The notes: generated from the letters alone by a model not told the origin. 25,443 nt of DNA from DASVFB01 sp045806505 (GCA_045806505.1 JBJMJE010000268.1:1-25443), one strand, 5' to 3'; positions 6,948-15,050 are shown, counted from the stretch's first letter. Translations and numbers: made by a program.

Positions 6948-8228
6948 CTACGGAACAGTCACGGTTGCGAGATCGTGCGCGACGTCTGGTTCCAGGCCGG
7001 CGAGCCGGTTGAAGAGCACGAGCCAGTCGCGCAGCAGCCGCGGCGTCAGGAAGTGGGTCCTGACGTGCTCCTTGCCACGCAACGCCCGAGCGCGCGCCGT
7101 CTCCGGGTCGTTCAGCACCTCGAGGCACGCCTCGGCGCACTCCTCCGCCGATTCCACGAGCCGGCCGGTCTCGCCGTCGAGGATCTGAACGACGATGCCG
7201 CCGACCCGCCCGGCGACCGTCGGCCTCCCCTTCCAGAGCGCCTCGCTGACGGTGAGGCCGAAGCCCTCGCGAATGGATTTCTGGAGGACGACACGCGAGT
7301 GAACCTGAAAAGCGTTGACCTCAACGGATCCGACGTTGTTCAGGTTCGAGAGGATGAAGACATCGGGATCCCCGTCCGCGTGCTCCAGGGTCTGGTTGTA
7401 GTAGTGCCAGCCCTCCGGGTCGTCGTGCGCCATCGAGCCGACGAGCGCGAGCTGCACCTCTGGCACCTCCGCTTTGACGAGGCGATAGGCGTCGATCACG
7501 CCGAGCGGGTCCTTCCACGGGTCGAAGCGGGACACCTGGGTGAGCAACGGCCGGTCCACGTCGATGCCGAACTGATCGACGATGTAGGCCGCATCCTCCG
7601 GCGAGAGCGCCATGTTCTTCGGCGCGAGGGGATCGATGGCGGGCGGCCAGACGTACGCAGGAGGCAGTCCTTCCAGCCGCGGCGCGTACTCGGGGAGGTG
7701 CCAGATCGTCGCGTCGTACCGCGCGATCGACGGCAGCAGAAACGCCAGCACCTCGGGGTTCGGGACGGAGAAATCGATATGTCCCCGCCAGATCCAGCGC
7801 GCCTTCGACGCCGGGAAATGGTCGATGACGCCGACCGGCTGCGGGTCGTGGACGATCACGAAGTCGTAGTCGTCCTCGAGCTCCCGCGCGTTCAGCTCCT
7901 GGTAGCGGCGGAAGATCTCGTGGTGCGAGTCCGAGAGCCCGTGCTCGTCGCCCTGGAGCGCGTTGTGGATCGTCTTCGTGACGTTGAAGAAGTCGTCCGC
8001 GCCGCGGATGATCCGCCACTCGACCTCGAGCCCCGCGTCCTGCATCAGCGGGACGAGGGTGTAGTTGATCTCCGCGACGCCGCCGCCGAACGCCGTGGCG
8101 GAGAGGTGGAGGACGCGCTTGCCCGCGAGGGGCTCGGCGAGAGCGCGGATGTCGTCCATGAGGCCGCGCGCCGCGAGCGAGGCGTAGTCGCGGAGCGACT
8201 TGTGCCCGACGTTGACGAGTTGCAGCAA
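6948..8228 (-). CDS. treT: Trehalose glycosyltransferring synthase TreT
   Basis: A 426-residue GT4-type retaining glycosyltransferase that makes trehalose directly from a nucleotide-diphosphate glucose and glucose. Features matching TreT include LSATAFGGGVAEINYTLVPL at about 40-60, the HDPQPVG motif, RWIWRGHIDFS near 165 (TreT usually has RCHID), the donor-binding SRFDPWKDPLGVIDAY and the C-terminal REGFGLTVSEALWKGRPTVAG with its conserved glutamate. The TTG start at 8228 is the only reasonable one; no ATG or GTG occurs before residue 24. It follows the anti-sigma gene by 5 nt and precedes the GT20 gene by 25 nt, so two trehalose-type synthases are co-transcribed, probably under general stress control. 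Confidence 0.85.
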   Translation of the reverse strand: MLQLVNVGHKSLRDYASLAARGLMDDIRALAEPLAGKRVLHLSATAFGGGVAEINYTLVPLMQDAGLEVEWRIIRGADDFFNVTKTIHNALQGDEHGLSDSHHEIFRRYQELNARELEDDYDFVIVHDPQPVGVIDHFPASKARWIWRGHIDFSVPNPEVLAFLLPSIARYDATIWHLPEYAPRLEGLPPAYVWPPAIDPLAPKNMALSPEDAAYIVDQFGIDVDRPLLTQVSRFDPWKDPLGVIDAYRLVKAEVPEVQLALVGSMAHDDPEGWHYYNQTLEHADGDPDVFILSNLNNVGSVEVNAFQVHSRVVLQKSIREGFGLTVSEALWKGRPTVAGRVGGIVVQILDGETGRLVESAEECAEACLEVLNDPETARARALRGKEHVRTHFLTPRLLRDWLVLFNRLAGLEPDVAHDLATVTVP

Positions 8229-8233
8229 GCCGG

Positions 8234-8698
8234 CTAGGCCGTGAGGACCTTGGCGAAGCGGAGCCGCGAGCCTCGACCGCCCGGGCCGCGCGTCAGGACG
8301 AATTCGTCGGCGATCGAGCGGATGATCGCGATCCCGAGACCGCCCTCGGTCAGGTTCTCGAGGTCGCCGATGTCGCCCTCCTCGTCGTGGTCGAACCCCT
8401 CGCCGTCGTCGTTCACCTCGATCACGAGCCGGTCGTCGCGGAGCTCGTACGCGATCTCGACGGTGCCCTCGCGCTCGCCGTACGCGTGGCGGACGGAGTT
8501 CGAGGTCGCCTCCGTGAGCGCAAGCTTCAGATCGGCGACGAGCTCCTCGGAGATCGGCCGCAGGCGCGCCAGGCCCGTCAGTGCGAGGCGGCAGAGCGTG
8601 ATGTATTCGGCGCGCGCAGGAATGGTCAATCGGACGATGCGCCGCTCCGGCGGCTCCATCTCCGGCAAGGTCCTGGCCGTGTCCTTCGCGATCGCCAT
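8234..8698 (-). CDS. RsbW-like anti-sigma factor / serine protein kinase (HATPase_c)
   Basis: A 154-residue GHKL-type ATP-binding protein like RsbW/SpoIIAB, which sequester an alternative sigma factor and phosphorylate an anti-anti-sigma protein. The N-box is ALTEATSNSVRHAYG (Glu63, Asn67). The G1 box is NDDGEGFD near 96-103 and the G2 region is TEGGLGIAIIRSIADEF. The protein ends soon after the last strand, with no sensor domain. The ATG at 8698 has no clear Shine-Dalgarno; an internal ATG (Met14) is an alternative. No sigma factor or STAS antagonist gene lies beside it, so its partner is elsewhere. It is the first gene of the unit and is preceded by a SigF/SigB-like promoter, suggesting feedback control. 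Confidence 0.88.
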   Translation of the reverse strand: MAIAKDTARTLPEMEPPERRIVRLTIPARAEYITLCRLALTGLARLRPISEELVADLKLALTEATSNSVRHAYGEREGTVEIAYELRDDRLVIEVNDDGEGFDHDEEGDIGDLENLTEGGLGIAIIRSIADEFVLTRGPGGRGSRLRFAKVLTA

Positions 8699-8712
8699 GT
8701 AACGGTGTTGCC

Positions 8713-8739
8713 GTACCCGTAGGTTTGTCTAGCGAAACC
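8713..8739 (-). promoter_or_regulatory. Predicted SigF/SigB-type promoter of the anti-sigma/trehalose unit
   Basis: On the minus strand, GGTTT (8739-8735) is followed after 16 nt by GGGTAC (8718-8713). The consensus known for actinobacterial SigF/SigB-class factors is GGTTT-N15-17-GGGTA. Transcription would start near 8706, about 8 nt before the ATG at 8698, giving a nearly leaderless mRNA. The target fits: such sigma factors commonly control their own anti-sigma gene and osmolyte synthesis. No experimental support can be given from sequence alone. Confidence 0.6.
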
Positions 8740-8742
8740 TAC
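8719..8742. repeat. Inverted repeat, perfect 8-bp arms, overlapping the predicted promoter
   Basis: GTAGGTTT (8719-8726) and AAACCTAC (8735-8742) are exact inverted repeats separated by 8 nt. The palindrome spans the predicted -35 and most of the spacer, ending directly against the -10. There is no adjacent T-run, so a terminator is less likely than an operator. It could also arise partly by chance from the promoter sequence itself. Confidence 0.55.
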
Positions 8743-8809
8743 ACGTACTTACACGAGTGAGAGTGGATTCTCGAGTGTGGTCGAGGTCTGTGTGCCCGTC
8801 GCGCCCGAA

Positions 8810-10261
8810 TCAAACCACCCCGCTCTCGATATCCGCGCGGGTATCTGTTTTCCCGTGGAAACGACCGCGCTGCCCAGCGGCAGGCACAGGGGGTAGCTCC
8901 AGCATGAACGACGTGTCGCCGGGCGTGGACTGCGCCTCGAGCCTGCCGCCCATCGCCTCGGCCAACTCCCTGGCGATCGCGAGGCCGAGACCGCTCCCCG
9001 ACGCCTTCGCGCCGTCGACGCGGTAGAAGCGGTCGAAGATGTTGGCGACCTGCTCCTGCGAGATCCCCGGCCCCTCGTCGCAGACGGCGAGGGAATGCCC
9101 GGCGGCACGCACGACGATGCGCGTGCCGGCCGGCGTGTGCACGAGGGCGTTTTCGACGAGGGCGCGGCCGATTCTCAGCACGCGACCCTCGTCACCCAGA
9201 GCCGCCGCAGCGCCGTCTGTCTCGAGCTCGAGCGGGTGGCTCGTCGCGACCGCGACGGCGCGGAACTCGGCGTAGAGATCCTCGGCGACCTCGCTCAGGT
9301 TGACGCGCTGGCGCTCGATGTGCATGCGGCCCGCGTCGAGACGCGTCAGGTCCAGGAGATCCTCCGCCAGGCGCTGGAGCCGCTCGACCTGCTCGCGCAT
9401 CGTCTCGAGGAATTCGCTGCGCGTCGCCTCGTCCAGCTCCTCGTCCGTCAACAGCTCGATGAACCCGCGAAGTGAGAAGAGCGGCGTGCGCAGCTCGTGC
9501 GACGCGTTGCCGATGAACTCGCGTCGCGCCCCCTCGAGCTGCGCAAGCTGCAGGCGCATTCGATCGAACGCGCGCGCCAGCTGCCCGAGCTCGTCCGGGC
9601 TTCGATCCACGACGGGCTCGTCGAACTTCCCGGCGGCAATCCGCTCCGCGGCGGCCTCGAGGCGCCGGATGCGCCGTGCGAACAGAAATGCGGCGCCGTA
9701 GCCGACGGCGAGCGCGAGCAGTAACGCGAGAGCGCCGGCCTCGACAAGCCGGCGCTGCACTGTGCGGACGTTGGCGAGCGGATCGCGCAGCGGCGCGGAG
9801 AGGAGAGCGATGTAGTTCGATCCAACCGGCTGCGCGACCTCGGCGAACTCGTCGCCTCCGTGCTTCACGGTCCCGGACCGGCGGCTTCGGGAATTCGCTG
9901 CCGCGACCGCGATCGCATCGTTCGCCACGTCGCGCGACGTCAAACCGCTCGAATCCTGGTAGGGAAGGAGGCTCGAGGGGCGATCGCCGTTCGCCGCACT
10001 GAGGATCGTGTAGACGACGACGCGCGCATCGGCGCGGCCGGACCAGCGCTCGAGATTGTCGACCCAGTTCAATCGCTGGTCCGTCAGCGGGATTTCCGCG
10101 ACGACCGTCGGGAGGTCGTCCTCCATGCGGTTGAGCTTCGCGTCGATCAGACGCGAGCGCAGCGACGGGACGAAGATGACGTAGACGAGGACGAGTGCGA
10201 GCGCAACGACCGTCACGAGCGCAAGGCTCAGCCGCGCCGCGACGCTCCGGAGCGGGTTCAC
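8810..10261 (-). CDS. Membrane sensor histidine kinase
   Basis: A 483-residue sensor kinase. It has a membrane helix at about 11-31, an extracytoplasmic sensor region at about 32-171 with no recognised domain, and a second helix at 172-195. A HAMP linker (RRIRRLEAAAERIAAG, ending AFDRM) follows. The dimerisation helix carries phospho-accepting His255 in NASHELRTP. The ATP-binding domain has an N-box (RALVENALVHTP), G1 box (VCDEGPGIS), F box (FDRFYRVD) and G2 box (GSGLGLAIARELAEAMGG). All catalytic elements look intact. The GTG start at 10261 overlaps the response regulator stop (GTGA). The C-terminus ends in a polar tail of about 25 residues beyond the fold. The signal is unknown. Confidence 0.93.
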   Translation of the reverse strand: MNPLRSVAARLSLALVTVVALALVLVYVIFVPSLRSRLIDAKLNRMEDDLPTVVAEIPLTDQRLNWVDNLERWSGRADARVVVYTILSAANGDRPSSLLPYQDSSGLTSRDVANDAIAVAAANSRSRRSGTVKHGGDEFAEVAQPVGSNYIALLSAPLRDPLANVRTVQRRLVEAGALALLLALAVGYGAAFLFARRIRRLEAAAERIAAGKFDEPVVDRSPDELGQLARAFDRMRLQLAQLEGARREFIGNASHELRTPLFSLRGFIELLTDEELDEATRSEFLETMREQVERLQRLAEDLLDLTRLDAGRMHIERQRVNLSEVAEDLYAEFRAVAVATSHPLELETDGAAAALGDEGRVLRIGRALVENALVHTPAGTRIVVRAAGHSLAVCDEGPGISQEQVANIFDRFYRVDGAKASGSGLGLAIARELAEAMGGRLEAQSTPGDTSFMLELPPVPAAGQRGRFHGKTDTRADIESGVV

Positions 10262-10959
10262 CGCTCGCGAAACCGGTAGCCGACGCCACGCACCGTGTGG
10301 ATGTACTCGGGCTCGCTCGGGTCGCGCTCGAGCTTCTCGCGCAGGTGCCGCACGTGGACGTCGATCGTCCGCGGCTCGCGGTAGTCGGAGCCGCCCCAGA
10401 GCTCCTCGAGGAGCATCTTGCGCGAGAAGACGCGGCCGGGATTCGAAGCCATGATCCGGAGCAGCTCGAACTCCACGTACGTGAGCTGCACCGCCGACCC
10501 GTCCAGCTCGACGCTTCGGCGGGCCTGGTCGATGCGGAGCGGCCCGGCCGCGATCACCTCGTCCGCCTCGTCGCCCTGGTACGCCGGCAGCTTCGCGCGG
10601 CGCAGCAGCGCGCGAACGCGGCTGCGGAACTCGCGAATCGAGAACGGCTTCGTGATGTAGTCGTCCGCGCCGAGCTCGAGGCCGACGACCTTGTCGAGCT
10701 CGTCGTCGCGGGCGGTGAGCATGATGATCGGCACCGTGCTGCGCGCGCGCAGGCGTTTGCAAACCTCGAGGCCGTCGAGACGCGGCAGCATGATGTCCAG
10801 GACCACGAGATCCGGATTCGCGTCGCCGAAGCGATCGAGCGCCTCTTCGCCGTCGCGCGCGGACACGACTCGATAGCCCTCGCGCTCGAGCGGGTACGTG
10901 AGGAGCTTCTGGACGGCGTCCTCGTCGTCTACGAGCAGGATGGTCGGGGGCTCGGGCAT
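10258..10959 (-). CDS. OmpR/PhoB-family response regulator
   Basis: A 233-residue two-domain transcription factor. The receiver domain has the acidic pair DDED at 11-14, phospho-acceptor Asp55 in VVLDIMLPRLDG, the switch threonine in MLTARDD and Lys104 in YITKPF. The C-terminal winged-helix domain (about 135-230) shows the family pattern, including LTYVEFELLRIMASNPGRVF, TIDVHVRHLREKLE and HTVRGVGYRF at the end. It is the first gene of a two-gene unit with the kinase. A 55-nt gap separates it from the divergent M28 gene; that gap holds a near-palindrome lying in its predicted leader. Confidence 0.95.
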   Translation of the reverse strand: MPEPPTILLVDDEDAVQKLLTYPLEREGYRVVSARDGEEALDRFGDANPDLVVLDIMLPRLDGLEVCKRLRARSTVPIIMLTARDDELDKVVGLELGADDYITKPFSIREFRSRVRALLRRAKLPAYQGDEADEVIAAGPLRIDQARRSVELDGSAVQLTYVEFELLRIMASNPGRVFSRKMLLEELWGGSDYREPRTIDVHVRHLREKLERDPSEPEYIHTVRGVGYRFRER

Positions 10960-11014
10960 TCGCGCACGCCTGCCGGACGACGGGCAATTGTCCGTCTACC
11001 TACTATAGCCACGG
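10960..11014. promoter_or_regulatory. Divergent promoter region with a near-palindrome and overlapping -10-like boxes
   Basis: This 55-nt gap separates the response regulator from the M28 gene. TACTAT at 11001-11006 lies 8 nt before the M28 ATG on the plus strand. TATAGT (11008-11003, minus strand) is a -10 candidate for the regulator with a leader of about 37 nt. GGGCAATTGTCC at 10982-10993 is a 12-bp palindrome with one mismatched pair, a candidate operator. Neither side has a convincing -35 at normal spacing. Confidence 0.4.
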
Positions 11015-12925
11015 ATGTCGGCTTCCCCAGCGACGCGCCGGCGGCGCCGCGCGCGGCGCGGCTCGCTCGACCGGCCGATCAGCGGGCGCACCTACCGCGG
11101 GACCTGGCTCTTCGTCGCGTTCCCGCTTCTGCTGGCGGCGTTCACCGTCACGCGACCCGCTGCGCTCCCGCGTCCCGCGCTGCCCGCCGCCTTCGACCGC
11201 GTCGGCGCGACGCAACTGGCGTTCGATCTCGCGAGCGCGGCGCCGGACCGCTCTCCGGCGACGGCCGGCGCCACGCTGGCGGCGCAGTGGTTCGTGGATC
11301 AGCTCCGGCCGTACGGCTTCGTCGTCAGGAGGGATCGCTTCGAGGCAGACGTCGCCGGGAGAGGACGGCTTCCCTTCGAGAACCTGGTCGCCGTCGTGCC
11401 GGGCCGGTCGCCGTCGGCGATCATGGTTGTCGCCCATCGTGACAACACCGGCGCGGGCTCCGGCGCGAACGACAACGCCTCGGGCACGGCCGCCCTGATC
11501 GAGTTGGCGCGCTCGTACGCGAGCCCCGCGGGCGCCTCGACAGCGCCCTCCACGTCGCGTCGCGTCACGCCGGCGCACACGCTCGTGTTCCTCTCGACGG
11601 ACGGCGGCGCGCTCGGCGGCGTCGGCGCAGCGCACTTCGTCGAGCACTCGCCGCTCGCGCAGGACGTCTCCAGCGTCGTCGACCTCGATGCGATCGCCGG
11701 TCACGGCCCGACGCGTCTCCAGTTTGCAGGCGACAAGTCGCAGTTTCCGAGCAGCAGCCTCCTTGCGACGGCGGCAGCGCGCGTGCTCGAGCAGGGAGGC
11801 GAACCGACGACGAGGCCGAGCGCGCTGCGCCAGCTCCTGGACCTGGCCTTCCCGTTCAGCGCCTACGAGCAGGCCCCGTTTCTGGGGCGAGGCATCTCTG
11901 CCGTGACGCTCACGTCCGCCGGCGACCGTCCGCCGACCGAGGTCGGCGACACTCCCGGTTTCCTGCAGACGCCGATGAGCAGGGCGCGGCTCGGACAGAT
12001 CGGCCGGTCGGCGCAGCAGCTGCTCGCGTCGCTCGACGCCGGCCTCGAGTTCACCCAGGGGACGACCACGTACGTCTGGTTCGGCGCGCGGGTCGTGCGC
12101 GGCTGGGCGGTCGAGATCGCGCTCGTCGCCGCGCTGCTGCCCTTCCTCGTCGCCGCGGTCGACCTCTTCGCGTTCCTCAGCCGGCGCCGCGTCGGCCTTT
12201 TGCCCGCGATCCGCAGCCTGCGGAGCCGCGTCCTCTTCTGGCTCTTCGTCGCGCTGCTGTTCGAGCTCTTCGGCGTGGTGGGCTGGTGGCCGCACTCGTC
12301 GCTTCGGGCTCCCGCCTTGACGGAGAGCGCAGGCACGGACTGGCCCGTAGTCGGCCTGCTGGTCCTCGCCGGGATCTCGACCGCCGGCTGGCTCGTCGCG
12401 CGCGACCGGCTGCTGCCGCGGCGCGAGGTCGACCGCGAGGAGGAGCTCGCCGGCCACTGCGCAGCGCTGCTCGCACTCGCGCTCGTGGCGCTGCTCGTCG
12501 TCGCGCTGAACGCGTTCGCGCTCGTCTTCCTGCTGCCGTCGCTGCACGCGTGGCTCTGGCTCGCCCAGCTCGGCGACCGTCCGCTCGCTGCTCGACTAGC
12601 GATCTGGACGGCAGGGCTCGCGGGGCCACTTCTGCTCGTCTGGGAGTTCGCCGGCCGCTTCGGCCTCGGCCTCGATTCGCCCTGGTACCTCCTCCAGCTC
12701 GCGGCCCTGAATCACGTCTCGCTCGTCGCCCTCGCCGTCTTCGCCGTCTGGGCCGGGTCGGCCGCCCAGCTGGCCGCGCTCGCAGGTGGCCGGTACGCGC
12801 CGTATCCGAGTGCAGCCGAGCAGCCGCCGCTCGGTCCGCTCAGGCGCTCGATCCGGCGCGCGGTGCTGTCGTCGCGGGCTCGCCGCCGTGTCGTGTCAGC
12901 GGAGCAGGAGGTAGCGGACGCCTGA
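11015..12925 (+). CDS. Membrane protein with degenerate M28 peptidase domain
   Basis: A 636-residue protein with an Arg-rich N-terminus, a signal-anchor helix at about 30-46, an M28-like extracytoplasmic domain to about residue 340, and roughly six to seven C-terminal membrane helices. The aminopeptidase fold is evident in MVVAHRDNTGAGSGANDNASGTAALIELAR (metal-ligand positions H141 and D153), kept below in pieces: AHRDN, GANDNASG. The family's catalytic and bridging Glu pair (usually AEE-x-GLLGS) reads STDGGALGG at 195-202, so the catalytic Glu appears to be Asp and the second Glu is Gly. It may be inactive or altered. The stop lies 30 nt inside the convergent moeA gene. Promoter spacing suggests a leaderless mRNA. 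Confidence 0.8.
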   Translation: MSASPATRRRRRARRGSLDRPISGRTYRGTWLFVAFPLLLAAFTVTRPAALPRPALPAAFDRVGATQLAFDLASAAPDRSPATAGATLAAQWFVDQLRPYGFVVRRDRFEADVAGRGRLPFENLVAVVPGRSPSAIMVVAHRDNTGAGSGANDNASGTAALIELARSYASPAGASTAPSTSRRVTPAHTLVFLSTDGGALGGVGAAHFVEHSPLAQDVSSVVDLDAIAGHGPTRLQFAGDKSQFPSSSLLATAAARVLEQGGEPTTRPSALRQLLDLAFPFSAYEQAPFLGRGISAVTLTSAGDRPPTEVGDTPGFLQTPMSRARLGQIGRSAQQLLASLDAGLEFTQGTTTYVWFGARVVRGWAVEIALVAALLPFLVAAVDLFAFLSRRRVGLLPAIRSLRSRVLFWLFVALLFELFGVVGWWPHSSLRAPALTESAGTDWPVVGLLVLAGISTAGWLVARDRLLPRREVDREEELAGHCAALLALALVALLVVALNAFALVFLLPSLHAWLWLAQLGDRPLAARLAIWTAGLAGPLLLVWEFAGRFGLGLDSPWYLLQLAALNHVSLVALAVFAVWAGSAAQLAALAGGRYAPYPSAAEQPPLGPLRRSIRRAVLSSRARRRVVSAEQEVADA

Positions 12926-14086
12926 GCCGGCCGCGAGCTCGCCGTCGCCTCTCGGCGCGAGCACGAGCGCGTCGGCCGCGGCGGCGCGCGCGATCATGTG
13001 CGACTCCTGACCGGTGAGCGGCTCGAGCACCGCGCGGTCGCCGTCGCTCCGCACGCGCGCCCGCAAGAACTCGTCCCGCTGGCTGTTACGGCGCACGCTC
13101 GCTCCGAGCACGCCCGGCTGAAACGGCGGCCCGGGGTCGCGGGCGCCCTGGAGCGCGAGCAGTGCCGGGCGGACGAAGAGCTCGAAGCCGACGAGCGACG
13201 AGACGGGGTTCCCGGGCAGGCCGAACACGAGTGTCGAGCCGCGCACACCGAACGAGACCGGCTTGCCCGGCTTCACCGCCACGCGCCAGAAGACCTCCTC
13301 GACGCCGAGCTCCCGCTCGATCCGCCGGACGAGGTCGTGCGGCCCCACGGAGACGCCGCCTGAGGTGACCAGCACGTCTGCCTCGAGCCCGCGCTCGAGT
13401 GCCTCGCGGTGCGCGGTCTCGTCGTCCGCGACCGACACCTGCGGCTCGACGACCGCGCCGGCGGAGGCGAGAGCAGCGGCGAGCATGACGCCGTTCGACT
13501 CGAAAATCTGACCCGGCGCGAGCGAATCGCCCGGGCGGCGAAGCTCGCTGCCGGTGGTGACGACGGCGGTACGCGGACGGCGCGCGCACGCGACCTCGGC
13601 GATGCCGACCGCCGCCAATGCCGCGAGCTCGGCGGGGCGGAGGATGGCGCCGGCCTCGACGACGGCGTCGCCTCGAGCGAGATCCCCGCCGCGCGGACGA
13701 ACATGCGCGCCGCTCTCGACGGAAGGCACCTCGACAACCTCGCCCGCGTCAGTCACGACCTCGATCGGCGCGACAGCGTCGGCCCCTTCGGGGACGACAC
13801 CTCCCGTCGCGATCCCCATCGCCTCGCCGGGCGCGAGCGGCCTCGGCGCCGGGTGTCCGGCTGCGATTCGTGCGACGACGGGCAGCCGCCCCGGCGCGTC
13901 GGCGGCGCGCAACGCGAAGCCGTCCATCGCCGAGCTCGGAAACGGCGGCAGATCCACGGCCGCCCGCGCATTCTCGGCGAGCACGCGCCCCGCAGCCTCG
14001 GCGAGCGGCACGGCCTCCGGCGGCAGCGGCGTCACGCGCTCGAGGATCAGGCGCCGAGCTTCGTCGACCGACAGCAGGGTCGCCAT
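12896..14086 (-). CDS. moeA: Molybdopterin molybdenumtransferase MoeA
   Basis: A 396-residue enzyme that inserts molybdate into adenylated molybdopterin, the step after Mog. Diagnostic blocks are present: PPFPSSAMDGFALR at 47-60, TTGSEL at 177-182 (STGDEL-type), TSGGVSVGPHDLV at 241-253, KPGKPVSFG at 272-280 and GLPGNPVSSLVGFELFV at 289-305. A C-terminal barrel domain follows, ending at the normal family length of about 400. The ATG at 14086 fits the usual N-terminus (LLSVDEARRLILERV). It stands apart from moaC/mog and is divergent from the GT2 gene with a 22-nt gap. The 3' end overlaps the M28 gene tail-to-tail by 30 nt. Confidence 0.95.
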   Translation of the reverse strand: MATLLSVDEARRLILERVTPLPPEAVPLAEAAGRVLAENARAAVDLPPFPSSAMDGFALRAADAPGRLPVVARIAAGHPAPRPLAPGEAMGIATGGVVPEGADAVAPIEVVTDAGEVVEVPSVESGAHVRPRGGDLARGDAVVEAGAILRPAELAALAAVGIAEVACARRPRTAVVTTGSELRRPGDSLAPGQIFESNGVMLAAALASAGAVVEPQVSVADDETAHREALERGLEADVLVTSGGVSVGPHDLVRRIERELGVEEVFWRVAVKPGKPVSFGVRGSTLVFGLPGNPVSSLVGFELFVRPALLALQGARDPGPPFQPGVLGASVRRNSQRDEFLRARVRSDGDRAVLEPLTGQESHMIARAAAADALVLAPRGDGELAAGSGVRYLLLR

Positions 14087-14108
14087 GGCCGACGCATACT
14101 AGGGAGCC
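14087..14108. promoter_or_regulatory. 22-nt divergent gap with -10-like boxes in both directions
   Basis: CATACT (14095-14100) lies 8 nt before the GTG of the GT2 gene. On the other strand TAGTAT (14101-14096) lies 9 nt before the ATG of moeA. The spacing from hexamer to start codon suggests leaderless transcripts both ways. Any -35 elements would have to lie inside the opposite gene. AGGGAG at 14101-14106 is only 2 nt from the GTG, too close for a normal ribosome site. Confidence 0.35.
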
Positions 14109-15047
14109 GTGATCTCGGTCGTCGTCCCGCTGCACAACGAGGAGCGCAGCATCGCGCTGCTGCACGAGGAGCTCGAGGCTGCGCTCGATCCGCTGGCCGA
14201 ATCGTGGGAGGCGGTCTACGTCGACGACGGCTCGACGGACGGCTCGTTCGCCGCGCTCACGCGCCTGCACTCGCGCGCGGCGAACGTGAAGGTCGTGCGC
14301 CTGCGCCGCAACTTCGGCAAGGCGGCCGCGCTGGCGGCCGGGTTCGCGCAGGCGGCAGGCGACCGCGTCATCACGATGGACGGCGATCTCCAGGACGACC
14401 CGGCCGAGATTCCGCGGCTGCTCGCGAAGCTCGACGAAGGCTTCGACCTCGTCTCGGGCTGGAAGACGAAACGCCGCGACCCGCTGAGGCGACGCATCCC
14501 GTCGAAGATCTTCAACCGCGTGGCGGGCTGGATGTCCGGCCTGCGCCTGCACGACATGAACTGCGGGCTGAAGGCGTACCGCGCGGAGGTCGTCCGCAGC
14601 GTCGTGCTCTACGGCGAGCTGCACCGCTTCATCCCGGTGCTCGCGCACGAGCAGGGCTACCGCGTCGCGGAGCTGCCGGTCCACCACCGGCCGCGCGAGC
14701 ACGGCCGGTCGCGCTACGGGCTGGAGCGCTACCTCCGCGGCTTCCTCGACCTGCTCACGGTCTCGTTCATGGGTCGCTACCGCCACCGGCCGCTACACCT
14801 CTTCGGCGGCTTCGGGCTCCTGCTCGGCCTGACCGGGACGGCGATCCTCGTCTACCTGACGATCGACAAGATCCTCGGGCACGCGATCGGCAAGCGACCG
14901 CTGCTGACGCTCGGCGTGCTGCTCGTCGTCGTCGGGATGCAGTTCTTCTCGCTCGGGCTGATCAGCGAGATGATCACGAGCCACCACGAGGAGCGGGCGC
15001 GCGCACGCGAGCAGCGCGACGTGCACGTCGAGGAAGTCCTTTCGTAG
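14109..15047 (+). CDS. GT2 polyprenyl-phosphate glycosyltransferase (DPM1/GtrB/ArnC-like)
   Basis: A 312-residue membrane-associated glycosyltransferase that likely loads a sugar from a nucleotide donor onto a polyprenyl phosphate. The GT-A domain (about 1-225) has VVVPLHNEE at the start, the donor-binding VDDGSTDGS, the metal site MDGDLQDDP near 95-103 and MNCGLKAYR near 150. Two C-terminal helices (LHLFGGFGLLLGLTGTAILV and TLGVLLVVVGMQFFSLGLI) give the GtrB/ArnC topology. The sugar is not readable; mannose or glucose are most likely. The GTG start at 14109 begins exactly at the first beta-strand. Products of this enzyme would be the donors for the GT-C membrane transferases encoded nearby. 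Confidence 0.9.
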   Translation: MISVVVPLHNEERSIALLHEELEAALDPLAESWEAVYVDDGSTDGSFAALTRLHSRAANVKVVRLRRNFGKAAALAAGFAQAAGDRVITMDGDLQDDPAEIPRLLAKLDEGFDLVSGWKTKRRDPLRRRIPSKIFNRVAGWMSGLRLHDMNCGLKAYRAEVVRSVVLYGELHRFIPVLAHEQGYRVAELPVHHRPREHGRSRYGLERYLRGFLDLLTVSFMGRYRHRPLHLFGGFGLLLGLTGTAILVYLTIDKILGHAIGKRPLLTLGVLLVVVGMQFFSLGLISEMITSHHEERARAREQRDVHVEEVLS

Positions 15048-15050
15048 CGC

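Noticed and set aside
5522..7012. A plus-strand open frame of nearly 500 codons antisense to the GT20 gene
   Set aside because: The composition is typical of antisense shadows, with no motifs or ribosome site, and GT20 motifs are intact on the other strand.
8743..8809. Possible terminator after the histidine kinase gene
   Set aside because: I found CTCGAG-type short palindromes only, with no stem of useful length and no T-run.
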